Source: Streptomyces sp. NBC_01428
GTDB lineage: Bacteria; Actinomycetota; Actinomycetes; Streptomycetales; Streptomycetaceae
Assembly (NCBI RefSeq): GCF_036231965.1
Contig: NZ_CP109499.1
Coordinates: 992,001 to 1,056,000, forward strand
Length of the DNA stretch: 64,000 nt
Reading direction: 5' to 3'
Positions 1 through 8,156 of the stretch are shown here, one piece after another (positions within the stretch are counted from its first letter, which is position 1; every line of letters begins with the position of its first letter). The position numbers and the translations under genes were made by a program. The notes beneath the pieces are model-generated. The model was not told the origin of the DNA and ran no database searches. It was given only the letters and a program-made list of their open reading frames with translations.

Positions 1-505
1 GGGCCGGATCACTGTCCCCGAGTGCGTCGCGCAAGGCCGTGAGCGCGTCCGCCGCGGTGGCGGGAAGATCCGGCAGATCTGTGATGGTTCCGGCGAGCTG
101 GCGCAGTGAGGCGGCGTGGTCGTTCGCCCACGAGGTGACGGAGCGGTCCGCGGCGCGCCGGCCTCGGGTGGCCTGCACGCGTTGCTCCTTGGTGGTGCCG
201 GCTTCGCCGGGCCGGACGCGCAGGTAGCGGCGTTCGGCGGCCTGGCGGCTGGAGACGCCGAGGGGGTGGGCCAGATCGGCCCAGCTGGCGCCTGCCTCCC
301 GGGCCGTCTCGATCAGCGCCGGCTCCCAGTGGGCGAGTTGTTCGCGTACTTCACGGAGCAGCAGGAGGGCGGCTGCGGCCCGCTCGGGATCGGCAGTGGA
401 TTCAGCGTCGGCGGTCCGCGCCGTCCGCATGACCTGGGCGATGGCCTCGAGCGCGGTGGCCGTGGCCGCGAAGGAGACCGGTGCCGGAGTTGCGTCGTCG
501 CTCAT
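1..505 (-). CDS. HSP18-type transcriptional regulator, partial (runs off the left edge)
   Basis: The reverse strand is open from an ATG at 505 to the window edge, about 168 codons beginning MSDDATPAPVSF. It is alanine- and arginine-rich and mostly helical, with a stretch reading SWADLAHPLGVSSRQAAERR that resembles a helix-turn-helix. Streptomyces genomes carry such a gene divergent from a small heat-shock gene, usually named an HSP18 transcriptional regulator, and here it is divergent from an Hsp20 gene. The regulatory role is inferred from that arrangement. The C-terminus is outside the window. Confidence 0.75.
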   Translation of the reverse strand, partial: MSDDATPAPVSFAATATALEAIAQVMRTARTADAESTADPERAAAALLLLREVREQLAHWEPALIETAREAGASWADLAHPLGVSSRQAAERRYLRVRPGEAGTTKEQRVQATRGRRAADRSVTSWANDHAASLRQLAGTITDLPDLPATAADALTALRDALGDSDPA

Positions 506-525
506 CCCCACCCCTTCTCTCCAGG

Positions 526-578
526 TCATCCATGGGATGACGCAGCAACTTGTCGTCGTTCGGATGACATGCTACAAC
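526..578 (+). promoter_or_regulatory. Divergent promoter/operator region of the Hsp20 gene
   Basis: A perfect inverted repeat TCATCC-N3-GGATGA lies at 526-540. A second, imperfect one (TGTCGTC-N5-GATGACA) lies at 551-569. A promoter-like pair, TTGTCG at 550-555 and TACAAC at 573-578 with 17 bp between, points toward the Hsp20 gene. The second repeat overlaps the -35 element and spacer, as expected for a repressor site. The sites are read from sequence; binding by the adjacent regulator is inferred. Confidence 0.5.
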
Positions 579-630
579 GGTGTCAGGTGAAGCGCACAGC
601 AACTGCTGAACTCATCTGGAGGTGTATCCC

Positions 631-1062
631 GTGTTGATGCGCACCGACCCGTTCCGTGAACTCGACCGCCTCGCCCAGCAGCTGATGGGCCCGGGAACGT
701 GGTCCCGCCCCTCCGCGATGCCGATGGACGCCTACCGAGACGGCGACCAGTACGTCATCGCCTTCGACCTGCCGGGCATCGACCCCGACGCGCTCGACAT
801 CGACGTCGAACGGAACATGCTCACCGTAAAGGCAGAGCGCCGCCCCCTCCCGCGGTCCGAGGGCGCCCAGACGGAACTGTCCGAACGACCGCTCGGCGTC
901 TTCTCCCGCCAGATCGTCCTGGCCGACACCCTCGACACCGAGCGCATCTCCGCCGACTACGAGGCCGGCGTCCTGACGCTGCGTATCCCGATCGCCGAGC
1001 GGGCCAAGCCACGCAAGATCAGCGTCAACAGCGCCGGCGGCCGCAAGGAGATCGACAGCTGA
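631..1062 (+). CDS. Hsp20/alpha-crystallin small heat-shock protein
   Basis: A 143-residue ATP-independent holdase chaperone of the cytoplasm. The N-terminus [18 protein letters not shown] is the usual start of actinobacterial Hsp18 proteins. The alpha-crystallin domain follows (about residues 35-130), with the conserved [15 protein letters not shown] strand region and the closing [10 protein letters not shown] motif. I chose GTG 631 because GGAGG lies at 618-622; an earlier GTG at 622 overlaps that ribosome site. It is divergent from the HSP18-type regulator, and a hairpin follows the stop codon. Confidence 0.93.
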   Translation: MLMRTDPFRELDRLAQQLMGPGTWSRPSAMPMDAYRDGDQYVIAFDLPGIDPDALDIDVERNMLTVKAERRPLPRSEGAQTELSERPLGVFSRQIVLADTLDTERISADYEAGVLTLRIPIAERAKPRKISVNSAGGRKEIDS

Positions 1063-1083
1063 TCCGCCGGCTCCACGTTCACC

Positions 1084-1120
1084 TGCCGCGGGCCCATCCC
1101 TCCGTAGTGGGCCCGCGGCA
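1084..1120 (+). terminator. Terminator hairpin after the Hsp20 gene
   Basis: A perfect 13-bp inverted repeat (1084-1096 with 1108-1120, 11-nt loop) begins 22 bp after the Hsp20 stop. There is no U-tract, which is common for Streptomyces terminators. Confidence 0.7.
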
Positions 1121-1227
1121 TCGGCACCGCTCCCGTCCCGCTGCGCGCGACGCAGTTCGCGCCGTCCACGTGGGGCCGCCGGAAGGCCCGTAGAAGTAAT
1201 CGGTTCGCGCAAGGAAGATCGTCAGCC

Positions 1228-1668
1228 ATGGCTCTCCTCTCTCCCTCCACTCCCGCCGCCCCGAGGGCAGTTGCCTCCTTCGAGCAGATGCTGGAGAAGG
1301 TGCGCTACGAAGGCGCCTACTCCACCCGCCGACAGGCACAGGACGCCGTACGACGCGTCCTTGAGGCCTTCGGCCGTCAGCTGACAGGCGACGAGCGCGG
1401 GGAACTGGCTGCCCGCCTCCCTCAGGAAGCGGCCGGCTATCTGGCGTCGCAGATCCCCACAGGCCGGCCGCTCACCGGATGGGGATTCGTGAAGGACCTC
1501 GCAGAAGGCACGGGCAGCAGCCCAGCGACCACCCGATGGGACACGGGATCCGTCTTCGGCGTCGTCGCCCGCCTCGCCGGAGACGACCTCATCGCAAGGA
1601 TCATCGGGCAACTCCCCGACGGCTACGCCCTGCTGTTCGGACGACCCCAGCTCGTCCGGGCTGCCTGA
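1228..1668 (+). CDS. DUF2267 domain protein
   Basis: A 146-residue soluble protein matching the DUF2267 pattern: an N-terminal FEQMLEKVRYEGAYSTRRQAQDAVRRVLEAFGR helix region (written here only as landmarks FEQML and AVRRVLEAFG), then LTGDERGELAARLPQEAAGYL, then a C-terminal helical repeat. The family has no established function. In actinobacteria such genes are often near stress genes, which fits its position between an Hsp20 gene and a SigB/F-group sigma factor. The start ATG follows GGAAGATCGTCAGCC, a moderate ribosome site. Confidence 0.8.
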   Translation: MALLSPSTPAAPRAVASFEQMLEKVRYEGAYSTRRQAQDAVRRVLEAFGRQLTGDERGELAARLPQEAAGYLASQIPTGRPLTGWGFVKDLAEGTGSSPATTRWDTGSVFGVVARLAGDDLIARIIGQLPDGYALLFGRPQLVRAA

Positions 1669-1892
1669 CAACGCAACCTCGACAACACCGCCGGCGCAGA
1701 GGAGCGGCAGGCCCCAAGCAATCCGGCGACCCGCATCCCGTGGCCCTCAGCAGCGCGCGAGACGGTCACCCGGGCGCACCGGACTATCCGAAAATCCGCT
1801 GACATGCATGGTCCGGTTCCGGGTACACCGTCTGTCGCCGACGTGCATGGGGGCCGACGGCTGAAAGCTTGATTACACAGGAGGGGACCAGA

Positions 1893-2732
1893 ATGACAGT
1901 GACAAGGACGGCAGACGCGCAGTCCGGTGTACTGCCCGAGATCGCGGACCCGTCGCAGATCGCACCGAAGGACGCCCGCGAGCTGTCGCGGCTGTTCTTC
2001 GACCGGCTCGCCGTCCTCGAAGAGGGCACGCCCGAGTACCAGTACGCACGCAACACCCTCATCGAAATGAACATCACCCTCGTCCAGTACGCGGCCTCAC
2101 GATTCCGCAGCCGCAGCAGCGACGAGATGGAGGACATCGTCCAGGTCGGCACGATCGGCCTCATCAAGGCCATCGACCGCTTCGAGCTCACCCGCGAAGT
2201 CGAGTTCACCTCCTTCGCGGTCCCCTACATCGTCGGTGAGATCAAGCGCTTCTTCCGCGACACGAGCTGGGCCGTCCACGTCCCGCGGCGCCTGCAGGAA
2301 GCTCGCGTCCAGCTGGCCAAGGCCACCGAGGAGCTGCGCAGCCGGCTCGGCCGCACCCCCACGGTCAAGGAACTCTCGCAGCTGATGTCGCTGAGCGAGG
2401 AGGAGGTCATCGAGGCACGTCTTGCCTCCAACGGCTACAACTCCTCGTCCCTGGACGCGACGATCAACTCCACCAGCGACGGGGAGTCCGCGCTCGCCAA
2501 CTTCATCGGCGCGGACGACCACGCCCTCGAACTGGTCGAGGACTTCAACGCGCTCGCCCCCATGATCGCCCAGCTTGACGACCGTGAGCGGCGCATCATC
2601 CACATGCGGTTCGTCGACGAGCTCACCCAGGCCCAGATCGGCGAACACCTCGGCGTCTCCCAGATGCACGTCTCCCGCCTCCTCAACCGCACCCTCGCCA
2701 AGCTCCGCGACGGCATGCTGGCCACCAACTGA
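1893..2732 (+). CDS. RNA polymerase sigma factor, SigB/SigF/SigG group
   Basis: A 279-residue alternative sigma factor of the stress/differentiation group. Region 2 is clear (SSDEMEDIVQVGTIGLIKAI, then EFTSFAVPYIVGEIKRFFRD). Region 3 contains VHVPRRLQEARVQLAKATEE, and region 4 carries the helix-turn-helix LTQAQIGEHLGVSQMHVSRL near the C-terminus. ATG 1893 is preferred to the upstream TTG at 1869 because AGGAGGGG lies at 1879-1886. No anti-sigma gene is adjacent; the nearest candidate is the RsbW-like ATPase at 4852. Streptomyces carries many paralogues, so I do not assign a letter. Confidence 0.92.
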   Translation: MTVTRTADAQSGVLPEIADPSQIAPKDARELSRLFFDRLAVLEEGTPEYQYARNTLIEMNITLVQYAASRFRSRSSDEMEDIVQVGTIGLIKAIDRFELTREVEFTSFAVPYIVGEIKRFFRDTSWAVHVPRRLQEARVQLAKATEELRSRLGRTPTVKELSQLMSLSEEEVIEARLASNGYNSSSLDATINSTSDGESALANFIGADDHALELVEDFNALAPMIAQLDDRERRIIHMRFVDELTQAQIGEHLGVSQMHVSRLLNRTLAKLRDGMLATN

Positions 2733-2752
2733 TCCCACCCGCGGCGTCGCAT

Positions 2753-2798
2753 CGGCGGTGCTTTCCGCTTCTCCACCAGGAGGGGGAAAGCGCCGCCG
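2753..2798. terminator. Shared terminator between the sigma factor and the MarR gene
   Basis: Arms 2753-2766 and 2785-2798 pair over 14 bp with one G-T wobble around an 18-nt loop. The position between two convergent stop codons (2732 and 2903) suits a bidirectional terminator. Confidence 0.6.
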
Positions 2799-2902
2799 GT
2801 TCATGTCACGGCACAGGTGAGCCCTCTGTGTCCGTCCGGGGGAGTCAACTCGGTTGCCGCCGGCGCTCGCTCAAAGCCCGAGGTGGGCCGGGCTGAGTCC
2901 CC

Positions 2903-3409
2903 TCACAGCGTCGGCGCAGGCGGGACATCCTCGGCCACGGCGCGGAGCGTGGACTGATCCATGAGCGCTCGGTGCAGTCCGGCAAGTCCTTCGGCCAGTG
3001 CGGCGCGCTGGTGGCCGGGCATACTGCCGAGGGCCCGGAGGAGCAGGCGGTCGCGCCGTTCCCGGACCCGGGCCATGTGTTCACGGCCTGCACGGGTCAC
3101 ACACAGCATGACTTCGCGGCGACTGTCGCGACAGGGCCGGCGTTCGACGAAGCCGAGGGCCTGGAGGCGGTCGACCAAGCGGGAGACCGAGGGCGCGGAT
3201 GCGCCGAGGATCCGAGTGAGCACCCGCATGCGGATCCCGTTGTCGCGGTCGACCAGGTACATGACGCGCAGCTGAGAGACCGACATATACGGAGGCGGGC
3301 CGACGTTGCGGTCCTGTTCCCACAAGACGTCGAGGAGCTCGCCCATGTCACCGGCCTGACGGGCCGCCTCGCGGCATGCGTCGGAGCCGGGGCCGGTGCG
3401 CTCGGTCAT
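2903..3409 (-). CDS. MarR-family transcriptional regulator
   Basis: A 168-residue winged-helix dimeric regulator. The MarR core spans about residues 45-135: SVSQLRVMYLVDRDNGIRMR leads into the recognition region GASAPSVSRLVDRLQALGFV, and the wing carries the family signature RRPCRDSRREVMLCVTRAGR (DxR). The N-terminus begins MTERTGPGSDACREAARQ. No target gene is adjacent on the same strand. Ligand and targets are unknown. Confidence 0.88.
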   Translation of the reverse strand: MTERTGPGSDACREAARQAGDMGELLDVLWEQDRNVGPPPYMSVSQLRVMYLVDRDNGIRMRVLTRILGASAPSVSRLVDRLQALGFVERRPCRDSRREVMLCVTRAGREHMARVRERRDRLLLRALGSMPGHQRAALAEGLAGLHRALMDQSTLRAVAEDVPPAPTL

Positions 3410-3633
3410 GCCTGGTCCACCCGCGGGGTCAGGTTCCTGCGCACGTGTTCGGGCTGCCGCGACGTCCTATCCGACCGGACGAGGTTCTTGGCCCTCGGCG
3501 TGATCAACGAGTATCCCGTTCTCTGACGTAGGACGATGGCAGTTCGTGGAGTTCGGACTGAGCGACGGCTCCTGATGCGTGCGCCTGTCCTGCGCGCATC
3601 ACAGGCAGCCAGCGTGACCGGTCCAAAGACCTC

Positions 3634-3972
3634 TCAGGCCGCGGCTGTCGGGTCCGGTGATCCAGTGGCGCGGCGGTATTCGGCGTTGATGCGCTGCGCT
3701 TCTTCGAGTTGGTCCTCGAGGATGACGATGCGGCAGGCGGCGTCGATGGGTGTGCCCTGGTCGACGAGTTCGCGGGCGCGCGCCGCGATGCGCAGCTGGT
3801 AGCGGGAGTAGCGGCGGTGCCCGCCCGCGGAGCGCAGCGGAGTGATCAGACGGGCTTCGCCGATCGCACGGAGGAACCCCTGGGTGGCGCCGAGTACCTC
3901 GGCGGCCCGGCCCATCGTGTACGCGGGATAGTCGTCGTCATCGAGCCGACCGAACGAGTCGTCTGCTGTCAT
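3634..3972 (-). CDS. MerR-type helix-turn-helix regulator, short form
   Basis: A 112-residue protein with a MerR-type DNA-binding module in its first 70 residues (YTMGRAAEVLGATQGFLRAI followed by LRSAGGHRRYSRYQL) and a short helical tail (VILEDQLEEAQRINAEYRR). It lacks a long dimerisation helix and an effector domain, a form common in Streptomyces. ATG 3972 is preceded by GAGAGG five bases upstream, so I reject the upstream start at 4011. A strong hairpin lies 27 bp upstream of the start. Confidence 0.87.
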   Translation of the reverse strand: MTADDSFGRLDDDDYPAYTMGRAAEVLGATQGFLRAIGEARLITPLRSAGGHRRYSRYQLRIAARARELVDQGTPIDAACRIVILEDQLEEAQRINAEYRRATGSPDPTAAA

Positions 3973-3998
3973 TGCACCTCTCTCACCGAGCGCGTTGA

Positions 3999-4029
3999 GG
4001 GGCCCTGGCACAGTGTGTGCCAGGGCCCC
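3999..4029. terminator. Perfect 14-bp hairpin upstream of the MerR gene
   Basis: Arms 3999-4012 and 4016-4029 are fully complementary around a GTG loop. It lies immediately upstream of the ribosome site of the leftward MerR gene. It may end leftward transcription from the unexplained region 4030-4677, or sit in the MerR leader as an attenuator. Confidence 0.55.
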
Positions 4030-4677
4030 GAAGGAACTGCTACACCATCTGCCGGCCTTGCTTCTGCGCCGGCCTTCTGTATCCGCACGAACTCACGAAG
4101 GATGTGAGCGGATGCGGGGATCGCGGTTGCTCGACCGGAGACCACCTCACTATCGATGTCCTGCGGTACCCGGGCTCGTCACTCCACCCGGGCGATCCTG
4201 ATGGCGCCTGGCTCCTCCGTCCTTTCCCTCTTGTCATCACTTACCGAACGGCACTGTCTACCGCTGGTGCCGCGTACTGCTGAGTGCCGGTCAGGGCGAC
4301 ACTCTCCGGCAGCCAGCCCCGTCGCCCATCGTGCGTCTGCTCTGGCTTGGAACCCCGCTGCCGAACCTCCCTGTGCGCGCGCCCGCAGCCGACGCCTTCA
4401 CCGAGGTACTGCTCACTGCTTCCACTTGCTGCGTACTGCCCTTACCGGTACTGCCACCGCGAACCTCTGCGGTCCTGCTCGTGGTGGCCCCTGATCACTG
4501 CGGGCCGCCCGGTCCGGTCGTCAGTCCCGTCGCCGTCCTGCAACCAGCCTGGCTTCGAAACTCCACCACCGCACCGTCCTGCGTACTGCAACTGCGAACT
4601 ACTGCCCGACAGTTCGTGCCTGCCGGGCCCTGCCGACTTCCTGGCTACGAGAGAAACCATAACCAGCGGATCAAGCA
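4030..4677. other. Region without a convincing gene; repeated TACTGC words
   Basis: About 650 bp between the MerR leader and the ATPase locus. Both strands have open frames, but none shows Streptomyces codon bias or a recognisable family. TACTGC occurs six times, at 4275, 4407, 4434, 4449, 4584 and 4600. The longer GCGTACTGC occurs at 4272, 4431 and 4581, spaced 159 and 150 bp. GCCGGCCTT is directly repeated at 4051 and 4068. A bulged hairpin pairs 4081-4085 and 4092-4096 with 4104-4108 and 4109-4113. It could be an RNA gene, a long leader or an eroded insertion. Confidence 0.4.
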
Positions 4678-4845
4678 ATGTCTACTCCAGCCACCATAGA
4701 TTTTCGCTCGCTCGTCGGCGAGTTAATCGGTGGCTCGAACAGTGGTGGAGCGAGCAGGCAAGGCCTTCGCCTCCGGGTTGACGGTCCCCAGCCGGGGCAC
4801 CCGACGTTGCACGCAGGAACGGGCAGGACGATCCACAGAGGGTGA
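4678..4845 (+). CDS. Possible small ORF (55 aa) ahead of the RsbW-like ATPase
   Basis: ATG 4678 to TGA 4845 encodes a 55-residue peptide starting MSTPATIDFRSLVGELIGG, ending 6 bp before the ATPase start. Its first half uses codons rare in Streptomyces (TCT, ACT, ATA, TTT and one TTA), and no good ribosome site precedes it. If translated, the TTA codon would make it dependent on the bldA tRNA. It may be a leader ORF coupled to the ATPase gene, or simply noise. Confidence 0.25.
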   Translation: MSTPATIDFRSLVGELIGGSNSGGASRQGLRLRVDGPQPGHPTLHAGTGRTIHRG

Positions 4846-4851
4846 ACCCCG

Positions 4852-5241
4852 ATGGACACGATGAGCAGCAACGCCACATCCCACCGCTTCACGCCGTCCA
4901 TCGCCGGCGCACGCCGCACCACCCGCGAATTCCTCCACGGCCTGCCTCAACCCGTCGATGCCATGGCCGCCGACAGCGTGGTCCTGGTCGTCTCGGAACT
5001 CGTCACCAACGCCCTGCGGCACGGCGGAGGCACCTGCACCCTCGACCTGAACGCCCACCCGGACAGCATCGAGATCGCCGTGCACGATCACAGCCCCGAA
5101 GCGCCCCACACACGCACCCCCGACCTGACCGGCGCCACCGGCGGCTTCGGCTGGCCCATGGTCAACCGCCTCGCCCGCGCCACCGCCGTGACACATCCGG
5201 CAAAAGGCGGCAAAACCGTCAGCGCGCTCCTCTCCCGGTAA
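4852..5241 (+). CDS. RsbW-like anti-sigma factor ATPase (HATPase_c)
   Basis: A 129-residue GHKL-fold ATP-binding protein of the RsbW/SpoIIAB type, which bind sigma factors or anti-anti-sigma proteins in the cytoplasm. The N box is VSELVTNALRHGG (about residues 44-56). The next motif is HDHS where a classical G1 box has DxGxG, and GGFGWPMV serves as the G2 box. The reduced G1 box is common among short Streptomyces members of unknown partner. GAGGG precedes the ATG by about 9 bases; ATG 4861 is an alternative start. Confidence 0.85.
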   Translation: MDTMSSNATSHRFTPSIAGARRTTREFLHGLPQPVDAMAADSVVLVVSELVTNALRHGGGTCTLDLNAHPDSIEIAVHDHSPEAPHTRTPDLTGATGGFGWPMVNRLARATAVTHPAKGGKTVSALLSR

Positions 5242-5292
5242 CAAGGGAGTGCCGGCGCATCGCACCGGTCGCCGCACACTGAGGCCGGACAT

Positions 5293-5328
5293 GGCATACG
5301 GCCGCCGGTCGGCCGGCGGCCGTATGCC
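5293..5328 (+). terminator. Perfect 16-bp terminator hairpin after the ATPase gene
   Basis: Arms 5293-5308 and 5313-5328 are fully complementary around a TCGG tetraloop, 51 bp after the ATPase stop. This is one of the strongest hairpins in the window. Confidence 0.8.
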
Positions 5329-5849
5329 TGGCGTGACGTCGCCCCCGCACCGTCCACGGCGCGAGCACTCCCCGCGGACAGAACCCGAAGGCGTAGAGAA
5401 TCCGGGCCCGAAACCGCCCCAGGGGACGCACCGGGCTGCCGACCTCATGCGGGAGTCGAGGCGAGCCCGGCGATCAAGGACACCGCAGGCTCCCTCTGCC
5501 GCGGTGGATCAGCCTCAAGCACCACACCCGAACAGCATGGGGAGACTGCACCCCTCGACTACCCCTCATCCAGCCGCCGCCCCGCGATCAGCCGAACCAG
5601 CTAAGGCATCGACCCCGTACACCGCGGGCGGAGCACAGAAACGTCACAGGCCGCCAAGGACGCGGATACCACCATGCTCTCGCCCCTCAGGCCGCCCAGC
5701 ACTACGCCTGACCCGCACCGAGCAACCGGACCGGCGGCACAGCAGCTCGGCGCGCCCACGGGCACGCTCAGCACTCTTGGCTCTGAGAATCCGATCAGCA
5801 GCAGCCCAGGAGCACGCCGGGCCCTTACGGCACCTGCCTGCGATTCCCG
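5329..5849. other. About 520 bp with no recognisable gene
   Basis: It lies between the ATPase terminator and a decayed gene. A long open frame crosses it on the + strand, but its product is proline/arginine-rich low-complexity sequence with no codon bias. I see no RNA gene, repeat family or conserved site. Confidence 0.5.
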
Positions 5850-6158
5850 TCAGTCGGGGTCCTTTGCTGGGGCCTCAGCCTCTGGCAGCGCCGGATAGTC
5901 GGTCGGGTAGAGCCCGGCAGCGAAGCCGTACACCACATCGCCTCCGCGGGGCAGTTGCGCATAATCATTGGCGAGTTCCAGGACAGGTCGAGCTTGTAGG
6001 GCACGTCGTCGGAGCCCGTGGAGCCGGTGGACGGGGTCTTGCCCGAGGCGGCGTGGGCGGCCTCGCGCACCTTCGCGACGTCCGCGCGGTGGTCGGCAGG
6101 ACCGTCGGCCTGCGCGGCCGGCACGGCGAGGGCGGAGAGGGGTGGCTCCGGTGTCAGG
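5850..6158 (-). pseudogene. Decayed exported-protein gene with a frame change
   Basis: One reverse-strand frame reads like the end of a signal peptide and a mature N-terminus (LSALAVPAAQADGPADHRAD, then KVREAAHAASGK). A different frame then gives a coding-like C-terminus (ELANDYAQLPRGGDVVYGF, then LYPTDYPALPEAEAPAKDPD) ending at TGA 5850-5852. No start codon precedes the first part. The switch lies near 5965. The family is not recognised, and the two parts could come from different genes. Confidence 0.4.
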
Positions 6159-6166
6159 TAATGCAG

Positions 6167-6949
6167 TTACTGCGGACGTGGCGTAATCATCGCGAACCGG
6201 GCGCCCTGCGGGTCGGCAACCACGGCCATGCGGCCGCCCTTCACGACGGACGGCGGGACGAGGACGGTACCGCCGCTCCTGACCAGGGTGTCCAGGGCGG
6301 AGTCGACGTCGTCGACCGCGAAGGACGTCTGCCAGTGGGCCGGGGTGCCCGGCGGGTCGTTGGCAAGGAGGGTGACGCCGCCGACGATCCGGTCGCCGAC
6401 CCGCAGCGCCCAGTGGGACTCCGACCCGTCCCGCGGCTTGATGTCGATGCCGAACACCTTGCCGTAGAAGGCGGTCGCGGCGGGCACGTCACTGGTGCGC
6501 AGCTCGTTCCAGGTCATCGCGCCGGCCTCGTTGACCACCTGTGCACCGGAGAACTTGCCCGGCTCCCAGACGCCGAACGTCGCGCCTTGCGGGTCGGTGG
6601 CGATGAGCATCCGGCCGCGGTCACCGGCGTTGTCCATCACCGGGGCGAGAACGGTACCGCCGGCCGCGATGATCGCGTCCTGGGTGGCCTGGGCATCGGT
6701 GCTGGCCAGGTAGCCGGTCCACCCGGTCGCCAGCTCCGGGCTCCCTCCGGGGGCCGTCGCCTGGCTGATGCCGGCCACGGCCTTCCCGTTCAGCTCGCAG
6801 ACCGCGTACCCGCCGAGGTCAGCCGGGTCCGGCTTGCCGTGCCAGTCGAAGAGGTCGCGGTAGAAGTCCAGCATGGCCTGCTGGTCCTTCGCCATCAGGT
6901 CGACCCAGCAGGGCGTACCGGTCGCATACGGGGCGGTGACTTCAGGCAT
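6167..6949 (-). CDS. Two-domain VOC (glyoxalase/bleomycin-resistance fold) protein
   Basis: A 260-residue protein with two VOC domains. The first begins GTPCWVDLMAKDQQAMLDFY and ends DPQGATFGVWEPG; the second runs from WNELRTSDVPAATAFYGKVF to DPQGARFAMITPR. Paired domains of this kind form a metal-binding cup for small-molecule chemistry or antibiotic sequestration; the substrate cannot be told. I chose ATG 6949 (MPEVTAPYATG), the common start in this family, over starts at 6967 and 7078 that add low-complexity sequence. Confidence 0.88.
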   Translation of the reverse strand: MPEVTAPYATGTPCWVDLMAKDQQAMLDFYRDLFDWHGKPDPADLGGYAVCELNGKAVAGISQATAPGGSPELATGWTGYLASTDAQATQDAIIAAGGTVLAPVMDNAGDRGRMLIATDPQGATFGVWEPGKFSGAQVVNEAGAMTWNELRTSDVPAATAFYGKVFGIDIKPRDGSESHWALRVGDRIVGGVTLLANDPPGTPAHWQTSFAVDDVDSALDTLVRSGGTVLVPPSVVKGGRMAVVADPQGARFAMITPRPQ

Positions 6950-7064
6950 CTCTCGCTCGCTCTCCATGAGGTCCGACAGCCACCGCACGGCACGACCTGC
7001 GCTCCCGCCGCCTTCCCGGCGGTCAGGACGGCAGCAACCGGCCGCACGCAGGCATCGGCGGTGA

Positions 7065-7546
7065 TCACTCCGGAACAACGAACCACCCCGCTGACGGACA
7101 CCCCTGACCCCTGATCACCTCAGGCCGGGCGCGCTTGATCTCGTCGATCGCGAAGGGCGTTCCCCGGGCCCAGACTTTGCGGGCGGCCGTGTTCATCCGC
7201 CGTCTGACGACACCCAGAGCTGTGGGAGCCGGCTTGCCGGTCAGCTCCGGGGAGATGTACTCAGCGATGACCCGACCCCCGGACACCGGGCGGACCCGGC
7301 TCCGAGTGCACCCGCCACACCACGCACCGTTCCTCCACTGTGTGCGGCGACTTCATCCAGGACCGCAGGATCTCCTCCGTCCAGGCCGGGTGGTCGTACC
7401 GGCTGGGCGGCTTCCGCACCACGTCCTCCGGAGGCCTCCTCGCGTACGTACGCGCACCCCTTCACCGCCGGGAGCCCCCCGACCGGCCGGGTGACGGGGT
7501 CGTCGTTCTCCCGCAGGGCCAAGGACTTGTCGGTGGTCGGATGCAT
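7065..7546 (-). pseudogene. Hypothetical gene broken by two frame changes
   Basis: Three coding-like pieces follow each other in different frames. The first is MHPTTDKSLALRENDD to VKGCAYVREE. The second is VRKPPSRYDHPAWTEEILRS to VEERCVVWRVHSEPG. The third is RVIAEYISPELTGKPAPTAL to EIKRARPEVIRG. The first switch is near 7435 and the second at a run of five G near 7283. Each piece keeps high third-position GC. The family is not recognised. Either a decayed gene or assembly indels would produce this. Confidence 0.5.
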
Positions 7547-7682
7547 CCGCCGCGGCGTCCCCGGGCCGGATCGGTCGACATGAACGGCCCGATCCGGTGG
7601 TTTTCCCCATTTTTCAGGCGTAGGCGGTGGTGTTCAGGGATCCTGTCGAGGTATCTCGCAAAACCACGGTAGGGAGATCCCA

Positions 7683-8156
7683 ATGCGCCACCCCACCCGG
7701 AAAGCCTTCGCCGCTCTCATCGCCGCGGCCAGCCTCGCCCTCCCCCTCCTCACCCCCACACCCGCCTCGGCTGCCACCGCCACCAGCCGCTTCGCGAACT
7801 ACCGCTACGGTGACTGCCTGCGCGAGACCTCCGAAACCGGCCTCAAAGGCGACCGCTGCACCACCGGACGCGGCAGCCTCCTGTGGCAGTGGAACGGCCG
7901 CCTCAACACCAGCACCACTCTTAAGAACAACTTCTGGGGCCGCTGCCTCGACAGCAATGACCGGGGCGACGTCTACCCCCTGCGCTGCAACGGCGGCTCC
8001 TACCAGAAGTGGCGCACGGTCCAACCCGCCCCCCGCAGCGCCATCATGCTCCAAAGCGTCGGCACGGGCCGCTGCCTCTACCAGCAGGACAACGGCTCCT
8101 ACCGCACTGCCCGCTGCGACCGAGGCGTCCAGAACCAGCGCTTCACCGTCGGCTGA
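7683..8156 (+). CDS. Secreted ricin-type beta-trefoil lectin protein
   Basis: A 157-residue exported protein. A signal peptide occupies about residues 1-31 (arginine and lysine early, hydrophobic core LIAAASLALPLL, cleavage after ASA). The rest is one beta-trefoil with three repeats, each carrying a cysteine pair and a QxW-like motif (LLWQWN, YQKW, NQRF). Such domains bind sugars and usually accompany glycoside hydrolases; here the domain stands alone. AGGGAG lies about 7 bases before the ATG. Confidence 0.88.
   Translation: MRHPTRKAFAALIAAASLALPLLTPTPASAATATSRFANYRYGDCLRETSETGLKGDRCTTGRGSLLWQWNGRLNTSTTLKNNFWGRCLDSNDRGDVYPLRCNGGSYQKWRTVQPAPRSAIMLQSVGTGRCLYQQDNGSYRTARCDRGVQNQRFTVG

Noticed and set aside
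1821..1826. GGGTAC upstream of the sigma factor as a SigB-type -10 element
   Set aside because: No matching GNNT -35 element is found 14-16 bp upstream.
4284..4781. Frames of 122 and 165 codons in the repeat region
   Set aside because: Cysteine-, proline- and serine-rich products without codon bias or homology that I recognise.
5249..7114. A 621-codon open frame on the + strand
   Set aside because: It runs antisense through the VOC gene and is proline/arginine/glycine-rich with no family match; high GC gives long antisense frames.
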